Assembly (NCBI RefSeq): GCF_000802305.1
Contig: NZ_JTDK01000001.1
Location: forward strand, 248,001 to 312,000
DNA from: Microbacterium mangrovi
GTDB lineage: Bacteria > Actinomycetota > Actinomycetes > Actinomycetales > Microbacteriaceae
DNA: 64,000 nt
Reading direction: 5' to 3'
In this document: piece by piece, positions 9,311 to 17,520 of the stretch
Layout: each line of letters starts with the position of its first letter
How positions within the stretch are numbered: the stretch's first letter is position 1
Notes under the pieces: model-generated
What the model was told of the DNA's origin: nothing
Seen by the model: the letters and a program-made list of their open reading frames with translations, nothing else
Databases searched by the model: none
Translations under genes and position numbers: made by a program

Positions 9311-9586
9311 GAGGTCAGATTACGACCGCTGTCGAGCATCGCGGGTCATCGGCGCGTCACGTTTCGGCGGCACGATCTGATGAATTCGCCCGAGGGATGC
9401 CGATGTGGTATTCGGGGTGGTCTGCGGCGCGGTATTCTTCCATCAATCCCCAGATGCTCCGCGCGCGGCGGCTCGCATCCCCAGCTCCGGAACCCCCCAT
9501 CCGGTCGCGGGTCGTCGCGCGTCGAGCTTTCCCTGCCGCCGCCATCCGCGGCATCCCGCACAACCCTCGACGCGAGAGCCTTCCGC

Positions 9587-11119
9587 ATGCCCGATTCAAC
9601 CGATCCGTTCGACTCGACCCGCCGCACCGACGCCGCGGGCGCATCCCCGTTCGACGCCCTCGTGGGCTCCGCGGGTGCGGCCCAGCCGCCGCAGTTCACC
9701 ACCGCCTTCCGCGGCTACGACAAGGACGAGGTCGACTCCGCGATCGCCGGCCTGACCGCGCGTCTGCAGGCGAAGGCGGAGGAGGCATCCACCCTCGAGG
9801 AGCGCTACCGCCGCGCCGCCCGCACCGCCATCGCGCAGAACCGCAAGACGGTGGAGCGACTCGAGGCCGACCTCGCCGCGGCGAACGCGCAGAACCGCGA
9901 CGTGACCAAGCAGCTCGAGGCCGAGCAGGAGGCATCCGCGTCCGCGCGCCAGCAGGCCGAGAAGGCCCAGGCAGAGCTCCAGTCCACCGACGCGGGCGAA
10001 GAGCTGCAGCGTCTGCAGGACGAGCTGACCGCCGCGAATGCCCGGGCCGCGAAGGCCGAGCAGCGCGTGCAGACCCTGACCGACGAGCTGGTCGGCGCCG
10101 CCGACGACACCGCGAACCGCGGCCACTTCGAAGAGGTGCTCCGGGTCGCGGAGGAGCAGGCCGGCGTGCTGATCCGCAACGCCACCGTGCAGGGCGACCG
10201 TCTGCTCGAGGCCGCGCGCGAAGAGATCGTGAACCGTCGCAAGGAGGCGCAGGCCGAGGCCGCCGCGATCGTGTCGCAGGCGCAGCACGAGGCCGAGCAG
10301 GTGCGTCTGCGCATCGACACCGAGCTGACCGCGCACGAGGCCCAGCTGCAGCGCGAGTCGCAGCACGCCGCCGAGAAGGTCGCCCACGCCGAGCAGGAGG
10401 CCGCGGCCATCCGGTCCGAGGCCGAGAAGGGCGCGGCGGCGCTGCGTTCGATGGTCTCGCGCGAGACGACCCTCGACCGTGCCGAGGCCGAGCAGGCGGT
10501 GCGCGAGCTGCGCCAGCGCGCGCTCGAGTTCGAGGAGTCGCTGACCCGCCGCCAGGACGACGCGCAGCAGGAGTTCCTCGTGCTGCACAACCAGGCCGTG
10601 GCCCACGCCGAGCGCATCACGCAGGACGCCAACGAGCAGGTGCAGGCATCCCTCGAGCACGCGCAGCGTGTCTCCACCAAGGCCGACGACTTCGAGAAGC
10701 TCATGCGCGCCCAGGCGCAGCAGGTCGAGGCGGAGGCCCGCGTGCGTGCCCGCGAACACCTGGACCGTGCCCGTGACAAGGCGCAGCACATCATCGACAC
10801 CGTCACCGCGCACACCCAGCAGGCGCTGCGCGACGCCGAGGACCGCACCCGTCAGCTGCGCTGGCAGCAGCACCAGCTGACGAGCTTCATGGCCGAGGTC
10901 AAGGAGCTCATCCGGCCCGAGATGCCGCTCGACACGAGCGACGTCGGTGCCGCCGCCCCGATCGAGAAGGCCGACGCGGAGCCCGAGGACGGCGCCGCCC
11001 AGGTGCTCGAGCACGCCGCAGAGATCGTCGACGCCGTCGACCTCGACGAGGACGGTGCCGACGCGGACGGCTCGGACGACGTGGAGGACGACGCCGCGGA
11101 GCACGAGCACTCCAACTGA
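9587..11119 (+). CDS. DivIVA-domain coiled-coil protein with acidic tail
   Basis: 510 residues from ATG 9587, with GAGAG about 8 nt upstream; the open frame extends further 5' but only this start has a site and sensible sequence. Residues 35-60 (FTTAFRGYDKDEVDSAIAGL) match the DivIVA N-terminal membrane-curvature-binding motif. About residues 60-440 are an almost unbroken Ala/Glu/Gln/Arg coiled coil. The last 50 residues are strongly acidic (DEDGADADGSDDVEDD). Actinobacterial DivIVA/Wag31 proteins organise polar growth and septation. This one is longer than Wag31 and is not in the ftsZ-region context, so it is probably a paralogous cytoskeletal scaffold. The 276-bp gap upstream, shared with a divergent gene, shows no gene. 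Confidence 0.8.
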   Translation: MPDSTDPFDSTRRTDAAGASPFDALVGSAGAAQPPQFTTAFRGYDKDEVDSAIAGLTARLQAKAEEASTLEERYRRAARTAIAQNRKTVERLEADLAAANAQNRDVTKQLEAEQEASASARQQAEKAQAELQSTDAGEELQRLQDELTAANARAAKAEQRVQTLTDELVGAADDTANRGHFEEVLRVAEEQAGVLIRNATVQGDRLLEAAREEIVNRRKEAQAEAAAIVSQAQHEAEQVRLRIDTELTAHEAQLQRESQHAAEKVAHAEQEAAAIRSEAEKGAAALRSMVSRETTLDRAEAEQAVRELRQRALEFEESLTRRQDDAQQEFLVLHNQAVAHAERITQDANEQVQASLEHAQRVSTKADDFEKLMRAQAQQVEAEARVRAREHLDRARDKAQHIIDTVTAHTQQALRDAEDRTRQLRWQQHQLTSFMAEVKELIRPEMPLDTSDVGAAAPIEKADAEPEDGAAQVLEHAAEIVDAVDLDEDGADADGSDDVEDDAAEHEHSN

Positions 11120-11142
11120 TCCGCGGGCGCGCGCCCGTTGAC

Positions 11143-11197
11143 GACGACCTCCCGATCGGATAGACCACGAGAAGTGGTTTCCGATCGGGAGGTCGTC
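11143..11197 (+). promoter_or_regulatory. 18-bp perfect inverted repeat burying the ribosome-binding site
   Basis: GACGACCTCCCGATCGGA (11143-11160) pairs perfectly with TCCGATCGGGAGGTCGTC (11180-11197). An inner CCAC/GTGG pair (11165-11168, 11174-11177) closes a GAGAA loop. The right arm contains the Shine-Dalgarno GGGAGG and ends on the base before the ATG at 11198. In mRNA the site would be fully paired. It could be a translational switch, or an unusually placed terminator for the DivIVA-like gene; no T-tract follows. Confidence 0.7.
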
Positions 11198-11989
11198 ATG
11201 TCTGCAGAGCGTGCCGCGGAGTTCCTGGCGTTGCACGAGGGCTCCGGGTTCGTGCTGCCGAACGTGTGGGATGCCGGTTCCGCGCGGCTGCTCGCCCAGG
11301 TCGGGTTTCCTGCCGTGGCGACCACGAGCGCGGGGATCGCGTGGTCGTACGGCGTGCCCGACGGCGGTGCGATGCCGTTCGACACCATGCTCGAACGGGT
11401 CGGCGAGATCGTGCGCACCGCCGGGGTTCCGGTCAGTGCCGACCTCGAGTCCGGATACGGCGACCCCGGCCGCACCGTCGCAGCGGCGGCGCAGGTCGGC
11501 GCCGTGGGCGGAAACCTCGAGGATGCCGCCGCGGGGGAGCTGTTCGAGGTCGACCGCGCCGCCGACAACGTCGCCGCGGCGCGCGCGGCGGCCCCGCGCG
11601 GGAGTTTCGTGCTGAATGCGCGCACCGACGCGTTCTTCGTCCCGTTCGCGGGCGATCGGTTCGCCGAGACGGTCGCGCGGGCGCAGCGCTATGTGGATGC
11701 CGGGGCGGACTGCATCTTCGTGCCCGGCGTGAACGACGCCGACACGATCCGTCGCCTGGCCGCCGAGATCCCCGCCCCGCTGAACGTCGTCGCCGGGCTC
11801 ACGTCGAACCGCATCGACGCACCGGCCCTGTTCTCGCTCGGCGTGACCCGGGTGAGCGTCGGGGGCAGCATCGCCCGCGCCGCGTTCAGCGCGGTGGATG
11901 CCGCCGGCCGCGAACTCCTCGAGCGCGGCACCCTCGGGTTCCTGGACGGTGCCCTCAGCTACGGCGACCTGCAGCACCGGTTCGGCTGA
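11198..11989 (+). CDS. Isocitrate lyase/PEP mutase family enzyme
   Basis: 263 residues from ATG 11198 (MSAERAAEF). A longer in-frame start would translate the hairpin and is less likely, because GGGAGG sits 5-6 nt before this ATG. The fold markers of the phosphonomutase branch are present: LPNVWDAGSARLL near the start, then ATTSAGIAWSYG, then VSADLESGYGD (metal-binding Asp/Glu) and GGNLEDAA, then FVLNARTDAF. Members cleave or rearrange C-C or C-P bonds of small 2-oxo acids in the cytoplasm. Oxaloacetate decarboxylase or a 2-methylisocitrate-lyase-like activity is possible, but no neighbour identifies the substrate. It probably forms its own transcription unit, with expression likely affected by the upstream hairpin. 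Confidence 0.85.
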   Translation: MSAERAAEFLALHEGSGFVLPNVWDAGSARLLAQVGFPAVATTSAGIAWSYGVPDGGAMPFDTMLERVGEIVRTAGVPVSADLESGYGDPGRTVAAAAQVGAVGGNLEDAAAGELFEVDRAADNVAAARAAAPRGSFVLNARTDAFFVPFAGDRFAETVARAQRYVDAGADCIFVPGVNDADTIRRLAAEIPAPLNVVAGLTSNRIDAPALFSLGVTRVSVGGSIARAAFSAVDAAGRELLERGTLGFLDGALSYGDLQHRFG

Positions 11990-12010
11990 CCGGCGGTTGC
12001 CGGCCCGTCC

Positions 12011-12057
12011 CACGGTTCTGGGCTGCCACCACTCAAAAAGGTCGTTTCGGTACTCAA
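12011..12057 (+). promoter_or_regulatory. Phased ACTCAA element, copy B
   Basis: CACGGTT at 12011, ACTCAA at 12031 and again at 12052, giving spacings of 20 and 21 nt. It begins 22 nt after the stop of the PEP-mutase gene, on the same strand. It shares the spacing rule of the copies at 8.1-8.2 kb and 53.9 kb. Confidence 0.55.
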
Positions 12058-12466
12058 TCGTCGGAGAACCGGGGTGTGCGGCGCCGCGGGCGGCCTAGAT
12101 TCGTGTCGCTGGTGTTCTCGGTGGCGGGTGACCACCTCCCCGGGCTGAAGCCCGCTCCGGTCCCAGCTCCCCTCGGAGTGCAGCGATCCTGCATCAGCTC
12201 CGAAACATCGAGCCCTCTCGGGTGAAGCGGCTCGATGTTGCGGGTGTGTGGTGCGCGGCTGCTGGAGTCGCGCGCCACACCCCCGCCCAGGCGTGGTGGA
12301 CCCCGCCGCGGGCGCCCGGCCGAGACGCATGGGAGACGCGTGGTGGCGACCAGCATCGACCTCATCACAGCCGCATCCATGTCGATCCTGCCGCCCGGCG
12401 ATGTCGTCATCCTGGCACCGCAGCGAGGCATCCCTCGCGAAGCCCGCGGACCGGCCGAGGGCAGGC
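12058..12466. other. Intergenic stretch without a supported gene
   Basis: Between the phased element and the end of the lactate dehydrogenase gene I see no coding frame with a start site and sensible composition. It contains a CGGGCT/AGCCCG hairpin near 12148, a perfect 11-bp stem (12204-12214 with 12229-12239, AACATCGAGCC/GGCTCGATGTT, 14-nt loop) and a weaker GGGTGTG/CACACCC pairing just after it. The cluster of stems could be a terminator region or a structured RNA; nothing identifies a known RNA family. Confidence 0.45.
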
Positions 12467-13417
12467 TCAGCGCAGTGAGGCGGCGACCCCGCGCAGCGCG
12501 TCGGCGGACCGCCGCAGCAGCGCCAGCTCGCCCGGGTCGAACGCGGTCTCGGCGATCGGCACGGCGCCGGCGGCGCTCACCACCGACGGCACCGAGAGTG
12601 CCACGCCGCTGATGCCGTGGAAGTCCTGCAGCACGGTCGAGACGGGCATCACGGCGTGCTCGTCGTTCAGGATCGCCTCGACGATGCGGGCGCTCGAGAC
12701 GCCGATCGCGTAGTTGGTGGCGCCCTTGCCCTGGATCACCTTGTATGCGGCATCCCGCACGTCCACCGCCACCCGGTCGAGCTCGTCGGCCGTGAGCGGT
12801 CCGCCGGTCTCGGGCCGCCAGTCGAGGATCGGCACGGTGCCGATCGTGGCCCGCGACCAGAGCGGGAACTCGGTGTCGCCGTGCTCGCCGACGATGTGCG
12901 CATGCACGCTCGACGTCGACACTCCGGCGCGCGCGGCGAGCAGCCACCGCAGCCGCGACGTGTCGAGCACCGTGCCGGACGCGAAGATCCGCTCCGGCGG
13001 CAGGTCGGTCGACTCCTGCGCCAGCACCGTGAGCACGTCGCACGGATTGGTGACGATCACGTAGATCGCGTTCGGGGCGACTTCGAGCAGCTGCGGCATG
13101 AGGGTGCGCATGATGCCGGCGTTGGTGCCGGCGAGTTCGATGCGGGTCTGCCCCGGCTTCTGCTTGGCTCCGGCGGTGATCACGACCACGTGCGAGCCCT
13201 CGACGACGCCGAGGTCGCTGCCGCCGGAGATGTCGCTGGTGCCGGTGAACTGGGTGCCGTGCGCGAGGTCGAGCACCTCTGCCTCGACCTTCTCGGTGGC
13301 GACGTCGTACAGGGCGACGTGGCGCGCGGACCCGCGGATGAGCGCGGCGTAGGCGGTGCTGGATCCGACGCTCCCGGCGCCGACGACGGTGAGTTTCGAG
13401 TTCTCGATCACACTCAT
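12467..13417 (-). CDS. ldh: L-lactate dehydrogenase
   Basis: 316 residues. Interconverts pyruvate and L-lactate with NAD(H) in the cytoplasm. The Rossmann loop is VGAGSVGSSTA. The cofactor-selecting acid follows the second strand (ALYDVA). The active-site loop with catalytic Arg comes before KPGQTR, then TNPCDVLT, substrate-binding GTVLDTSRLR and the catalytic His in GEHGDTEF. Length fits the 310-320-residue family. Cys in TNPCDV and the overall motifs favour LDH over malate dehydrogenase. The gene stands alone, divergent from nothing close, with a small hypothetical gene 36 nt upstream on the same strand. Start ATG with MSVIENSKL; confidence is high. Confidence 0.93.
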   Translation of the reverse strand: MSVIENSKLTVVGAGSVGSSTAYAALIRGSARHVALYDVATEKVEAEVLDLAHGTQFTGTSDISGGSDLGVVEGSHVVVITAGAKQKPGQTRIELAGTNAGIMRTLMPQLLEVAPNAIYVIVTNPCDVLTVLAQESTDLPPERIFASGTVLDTSRLRWLLAARAGVSTSSVHAHIVGEHGDTEFPLWSRATIGTVPILDWRPETGGPLTADELDRVAVDVRDAAYKVIQGKGATNYAIGVSSARIVEAILNDEHAVMPVSTVLQDFHGISGVALSVPSVVSAAGAVPIAETAFDPGELALLRRSADALRGVAASLR

Positions 13418-13453
13418 GCCGTCAGTCTGGCAGGTGCGGGCTTCGGCGGACCC

Positions 13454-13885
13454 TCAGGTCGCACGGCGGAAGAGATAGACCGCCGAGACGTAACCCTCGT
13501 TCACGGTTCCTTCACCCGTCGACAGCATCCGGGCGGTTGAGGTCGACCCGGTGGGGACGAACGTGTAGCCGACGTTCTCGAGGCGCCAGCCCACGGCTTC
13601 GACCTGGGCGAGCAGCTGCACGTGGTCGTCGTGGGACCGGACCGCGTTCCCCGACGATCCGAACCCCGACGGCTCGCCCGTCAGCTGCGACGTCACGGCC
13701 TGGAACTGGAAGAAGCCGTCGCCGCGATCGAACGCCGTATGCGCCCGGCCGAGCGGACTGGCCAGGAAGGCCTTCTGCCGCGCCGCCTCATCGCGCGCCT
13801 TCTGCTGCGCGGCCGCGTCGCGCGCGGCGGCTTCCTGCTGCAGGCGTTCGGCCTGCTTCTGCTCTTCGGTCTTGCCCCATGCCAT
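13454..13885 (-). CDS. Conserved hypothetical actinobacterial protein
   Basis: 143 residues. An N-terminal charged helix of about 45 residues (MAWGKTEEQKQAERLQQEAA) precedes a compact domain containing HTAFDRGDGFFQFQ, HDDHVQLLAQVEAVGWRLENVGY and VNEGYVSAVYLFRR. The order suggests a small alpha/beta domain that responds to a ligand or partner, but I know no named function. No signal peptide or membrane segment. Similar proteins occur widely in actinobacteria. It lies between ldh and the divergent NUDIX gene. Confidence 0.7.
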   Translation of the reverse strand: MAWGKTEEQKQAERLQQEAAARDAAAQQKARDEAARQKAFLASPLGRAHTAFDRGDGFFQFQAVTSQLTGEPSGFGSSGNAVRSHDDHVQLLAQVEAVGWRLENVGYTFVPTGSTSTARMLSTGEGTVNEGYVSAVYLFRRAT

Positions 13886-13995
13886 CGGAATCCCCAGTCG
13901 GTCGGTCCCGTCACCTTATCGGTGCGTCGGCGCTGCGGGGTGCGACGATGGACGGGCGGGCGCCGCCGTGTCGGTGTCCCGCGGGAGGATCGCCC

Positions 13996-14421
13996 GTGAC
14001 CGAGACCATCCGCGTCAGCGCCGTCGTGTTCCGCGACCCGGACGGCCGCGTGCTCACCGTGCGCAAGCGCGGCACGTCGCGGTTCATGTTCCCGGGCGGC
14101 AAGCCCGAGCCGGGCGAGGATGCCGCGACCGCCGCCGTGCGCGAGTGTGCCGAAGAACTCGGCGTCGTGCTGGATGCCGGTGCCCTGCGGTCCCTCGGCT
14201 CGTTCACCGCGGATGCCGCGAACGAGCCCGGGCATCGCGTCGTGGCCGACGTGTTCGAGCATCCGTACATCGCCATCGACCTCGGCGCCCCGCAGGCGGA
14301 GATCGCCGAACTCGCCTGGATGTCGCTCGACGAAGAGCACGACGGGATCGCCCCGCTGCTGCGGGATGCCGTGTTCCCCGCGCTGCGCGCCGGAGTCAGC
14401 GCCGCACCCGCAGCCGGATGA
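13996..14421 (+). CDS. NUDIX hydrolase
   Basis: 141 residues from GTG 13996, chosen because GGGAGG lies at 13983-13988; the open frame upstream is low-quality antisense. The complete NUDIX box runs GKPEPGEDAATAAVRECAEE followed by LGV and fits G-x5-E-x7-RE-U-x-EE-x-G-U. It hydrolyses a nucleoside diphosphate linked to another moiety, with Mg2+ or Mn2+, in the cytoplasm. The N-terminus (TIRVSAVVFRDPDGRVLTVRK) resembles MutT/ADP-ribose-type members; the substrate cannot be fixed. Its 3' end overlaps the convergent permease gene by 26 nt. Confidence 0.9.
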   Translation: MTETIRVSAVVFRDPDGRVLTVRKRGTSRFMFPGGKPEPGEDAATAAVRECAEELGVVLDAGALRSLGSFTADAANEPGHRVVADVFEHPYIAIDLGAPQAEIAELAWMSLDEEHDGIAPLLRDAVFPALRAGVSAAPAAG

Positions 14422-15640
14422 GCCGGTAGCCGAGACCGACCAGCAGCACCGCGACCCCCGTGAAGATCGCGACGACCGGCAGGGTGACGACGAGCACGAG
14501 GCATCCGACTGCCCCGGTGATCGCGAGGACGCGCGGATAGCGTCGGTGCACCCGGTCCTGGGTCCACGCCGACAGGTTCGCGACGAAGTAATACAGCAGC
14601 ACGCCGAAGCTCGAGAAGCCGATCGCGCCGCGCAGGTCGGTGACGGCGACGAGGACGCACACGACGAGCCCCAGGACAAGCTCGGCGCGGTACGGCACGC
14701 GGAATCGCGGATGCACCGCCGCGAACCACCCGGGGAGGTCCTCGTTCCGGGCCATCGCGAGACTCGTCCGGCCGATGCCGGCGATCATCGCGAGCAGGGC
14801 TCCGAGGGCGGCGGTGGCGGCGCCGATCCGCACGACGACGGCGGGCCACGCGGCATCCGCGGTGCCGGCCACCGTGCTGAGCGGGGCGGAGGATGCCGCA
14901 AGACCCGCCGGTCCGAGCGCGTGCAGCGCCGACAACGCGACGAGGGCGTAGACGACGAGGGCGATCGTCAATGCGGTCGTGATCGCGCGGGGGATGGTGC
15001 GGGCCGGGTCGATGACCTCTTCTCCCATCGTCGCGATGCGGGCGTACCCGGCGAACGCGAAGAACAGGAATCCCGCCGACTGCAGGACGCCGTAGGCGGT
15101 GACCGGACTGCCCGGGTGTCCCGCCGTCGGTGCCGCGTGGGTGAACCCGACGACGATGGCGACGGTGAGCGCTGCGAGCGACAGGACGACGAGGATGCGG
15201 GTGAGCAGCGCTGTGCGGGTGACGCCGAGCGTGTTCACGACCGTGAGGGCGGCGACGGCGAGGATTGCGACCGGTTTCACCCACGGCTCGGGGACGGCGT
15301 ATGTGGCGAACGTGATGGCCATGGCCGCGGAGCTCGCCGTCTTGCCGATCACGAACGACCAGCCGGCGAAGAATCCCGGCCAGTCGCCGAGCCGCTCGCG
15401 CCCGTACACGTACGTGCCGCCGGAGGTGGGGTACTGGGCGGCGAGCTGCGCCGACGAGGTGGCGTTGCAGAACGCGATGAATCCGGCGATCACGAGGCCG
15501 ACGAGCAGGCCCGCCCCGGCAGCGGCGGCGGCCGGGGCGAAGGACGCGAAGATTCCCGCGCCGATCATCGAGCCGAGCCCGATGACGACCGCGTCGCCGA
15601 GACCGAGCCGACGGGCGAGGGCGTCTCCGGAGGTGGTCAC
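14396..15640 (-). CDS. APC-family amino-acid permease
   Basis: 414 residues, about 12 membrane helices. The helix-1 signature GLGSMIGAGIF is the unwound substrate-binding segment of the APC superfamily. Helix 3 begins YPTSGGTYVYGRERLG, again typical. Loop 6 contains FFAFAGYARIATMGEEVIDP. Probably an H+-driven amino-acid or amine importer in the cytoplasmic membrane. Substrate not predictable; no catabolic neighbour. The 133 bp between it and the divergent DUF222-HNH gene are unusually AT-rich for the window. Confidence 0.9.
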   Translation of the reverse strand: MTTSGDALARRLGLGDAVVIGLGSMIGAGIFASFAPAAAAAGAGLLVGLVIAGFIAFCNATSSAQLAAQYPTSGGTYVYGRERLGDWPGFFAGWSFVIGKTASSAAMAITFATYAVPEPWVKPVAILAVAALTVVNTLGVTRTALLTRILVVLSLAALTVAIVVGFTHAAPTAGHPGSPVTAYGVLQSAGFLFFAFAGYARIATMGEEVIDPARTIPRAITTALTIALVVYALVALSALHALGPAGLAASSAPLSTVAGTADAAWPAVVVRIGAATAALGALLAMIAGIGRTSLAMARNEDLPGWFAAVHPRFRVPYRAELVLGLVVCVLVAVTDLRGAIGFSSFGVLLYYFVANLSAWTQDRVHRRYPRVLAITGAVGCLVLVVTLPVVAIFTGVAVLLVGLGYRLIRLRVRR

Positions 15641-15773
15641 CCGGGCATTGTCTCAGGCCCGGGTGACGGGCCGGCCGCGTCCCATATCCTGCGGAGCGCA
15701 TCTGGTCTTGAGGTTCGACAATCAACATTGGGTCGGTTTGCCAAGATAGAACAAAGATACTAGAGTGTTGAGC

Positions 15774-17066
15774 ATGGACGACGGGTCGCGGGATGTGGAA
15801 CGGGAGCCCGAGTCCTGGGTGCCGGAGCCGCTGAACGAGATCCTCGAGATGCACGTGATGATGTCCGTGATCGATTCCCGGCGGGTGCAGCAGATCGACC
15901 TGCTGCGGCGGGAGTCGTACGCGCGGGCCGCCGCTGACGGGCTCACGAACCGCGACCTGGTGGACCGCTCGGTGCGGTTGGAGCTGGCCGCGGCGATGGG
16001 GGTGACGGAGCATACGGCGGGGATGCTGATGGCCCGTGGTGAGGCGCTGGTGCACCGGTACCCGGTCGCGTTCTCGTCACTGGAGGCCGGTCGGATGTCG
16101 GTGAAGCACTCCGAGATCCTGGTGACCCTGCTCGACGGTGTCGACCCCGAACTGCGGGACGCCCTGATCGACCCGGCCGTGGCGCTGGCGGAGACCGAGC
16201 CGGTGGGTGTGTTCCGTCGGACGCTCCGGGCGCTCATCGAGAAGGTCCAGCAGCCCACGCTGACCGAGCGGCACGACACCGCCCTGCAGCACCGGCGCGT
16301 GCAGTACGAGGCCGGTGCGGACGGGATGGCGTGGCTGGGCCTGTACGGTCCGGCGGTGGAGTTGAAGGCCGGGTTCGAACGCCTCACTCGCATCGGCAAG
16401 ACAATCCTGCACGCCCAGCCCGACCCCGACCAGTCCTCCGAGAAAGACGCGGGGCGCGACGAACGGACCCTGGATCAGGTGCGTGCGGACGTGCTCGGAG
16501 ACCTGCTCATCGAAGGCGTCGCCCCGGCGCATCCGAAAGCGGCTCGCGGGATTCGCGCCGAGGTGGTCGTCACCGTCCCGGCCCTCTCCCTCCTGGACGA
16601 CGAGCACGCCGCCGCGGCCGAACCCGCCCACGTCGAAGGCGTCGGCCCCGTCCCGATCGAGGTCGCCCGGCGGCTGGCCGGCGGGTCCAGGGACTGGATG
16701 CGGGTGCTCACCCACCCCGAGACCGGGATCATCCTCTCCGTCGGCCGCAAGAAATATCGGCCACCCAAACAGCTCCGACAGCTCGTGAAATGGCGCGCCG
16801 GACGCTGCCTCGCCCCCGGCTGCAACGTGCCCGCCGACCGGTGCGACATCGACCACGGCCTGGACTGGGCCAAGGGTGGCGAAACCAGGCTCACCAACCT
16901 GAATCCGTTCTGCAAAGGCCACCACATCGTCAAACACGGCACCGCATGGTGCACCCGGCAGCAACCCGACGGGTCCGTGCAATGGACCAGCCCGCTCGGG
17001 CGGGTCTACACCGTCCCACCCGAACGCACCCTCCCCACGTTCACCACCACATCTGCGCCCTTCTGA
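15774..17066 (+). CDS. DUF222/13E12-type protein with HNH nuclease domain
   Basis: 430 residues from ATG 15774; a GTG three codons earlier is an alternative. Residues about 10-330 match the DUF222 (mycobacterial 13E12-repeat) helical domain. The C-terminal 90 residues are an HNH nuclease: CLAPGCNVPADRCDIDHGLDW supplies Cys/Cys and the D-H pair, then NLNPFCKGHHIVKH completes the ββα-metal fold. These genes occur in many dispersed copies in actinobacteria and have been linked to mobile or repeat DNA, but a biological role is not established. Stand-alone gene with an AT-rich leader (15711-15765), which suggests its own promoter. Confidence 0.88.
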   Translation: MDDGSRDVEREPESWVPEPLNEILEMHVMMSVIDSRRVQQIDLLRRESYARAAADGLTNRDLVDRSVRLELAAAMGVTEHTAGMLMARGEALVHRYPVAFSSLEAGRMSVKHSEILVTLLDGVDPELRDALIDPAVALAETEPVGVFRRTLRALIEKVQQPTLTERHDTALQHRRVQYEAGADGMAWLGLYGPAVELKAGFERLTRIGKTILHAQPDPDQSSEKDAGRDERTLDQVRADVLGDLLIEGVAPAHPKAARGIRAEVVVTVPALSLLDDEHAAAAEPAHVEGVGPVPIEVARRLAGGSRDWMRVLTHPETGIILSVGRKKYRPPKQLRQLVKWRAGRCLAPGCNVPADRCDIDHGLDWAKGGETRLTNLNPFCKGHHIVKHGTAWCTRQQPDGSVQWTSPLGRVYTVPPERTLPTFTTTSAPF

Positions 17067-17124
17067 ACGCCATGCGCGCCCGCGCGGAACGGGAGCGGCC
17101 TTGTGCGGGACCGGGATGGCGCCC

Positions 17125-17502
17125 TCACTCGCGTCCGACCTCCTCCGCGCCCCGGGCATCCAGCCGTGCGAGAAGGTCGACGGCGGCGCGGGCGTAGTCG
17201 CCGATCCAGCGGTCGTGGATGCGCTTGATCGGCACGGGCGACAGGGTGAGCACGCGCTCGCGGCCCACCTTGCGGCCCGACACGAGTTCCGCGGCCTCGA
17301 GTACCCGCAGATGCTGCAGCGCGGTGGTCCGGTCGATCTCGGGGAACCGCGCGCACAGCGCCCCCGTGGTCAGGGGCTGCTCCTTCAGGGCGTCGAGCAT
17401 GCGCCGGCGCACCGGCGCCGCGAGCGCCTTGAACACCCGGTCATCGGGGTCCGCGCGACCCTGCTCCACGGCGTCGGGGGGCTTGCGCTCCACATCTGAC
17501 AT
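17125..17502 (-). CDS. ArsR-family transcriptional regulator
   Basis: 125 residues, a winged helix: DDRVFKALAAPVRRRMLDAL, recognition helix region IDRTTALQHLRVLEAAELV, then wing GRKVGRERVLTL. No CxC or other metal-binding cluster is present, so it is of the non-metal type usually paired with an AHSA1/SRPBCC gene. Such a gene is divergent at 17519. The start ATG lies only 16 bp from that of the partner, inside a shared palindrome (17501-17520). It is probably autoregulated. Confidence 0.9.
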   Translation of the reverse strand: MSDVERKPPDAVEQGRADPDDRVFKALAAPVRRRMLDALKEQPLTTGALCARFPEIDRTTALQHLRVLEAAELVSGRKVGRERVLTLSPVPIKRIHDRWIGDYARAAVDLLARLDARGAEEVGRE

Positions 17503-17520
17503 GTTATAAAACTACAACAT
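17501..17520. promoter_or_regulatory. Palindromic operator containing both divergent start codons
   Basis: ATGTTATA-AAAC-TACAACAT: the two 8-bp arms match at 7 of 8 positions. The left edge overlaps the ATG of the ArsR gene on the minus strand and the right edge the ATG of the AHSA1 gene. There is no room for 5' leaders. It is a likely ArsR operator, and transcripts may be leaderless. Confidence 0.7.

Noticed and set aside
8180..9586. 5' extension of the DivIVA-like frame
   Set aside because: It is antisense to the membrane-protein gene; the ATG at 9587 has an RBS and begins the conserved sequence.
12054..13043. Open frame overlapping lactate dehydrogenase and the gap after it
   Set aside because: It is another frame of the ldh gene and then Arg-rich noise; no start site or domain.
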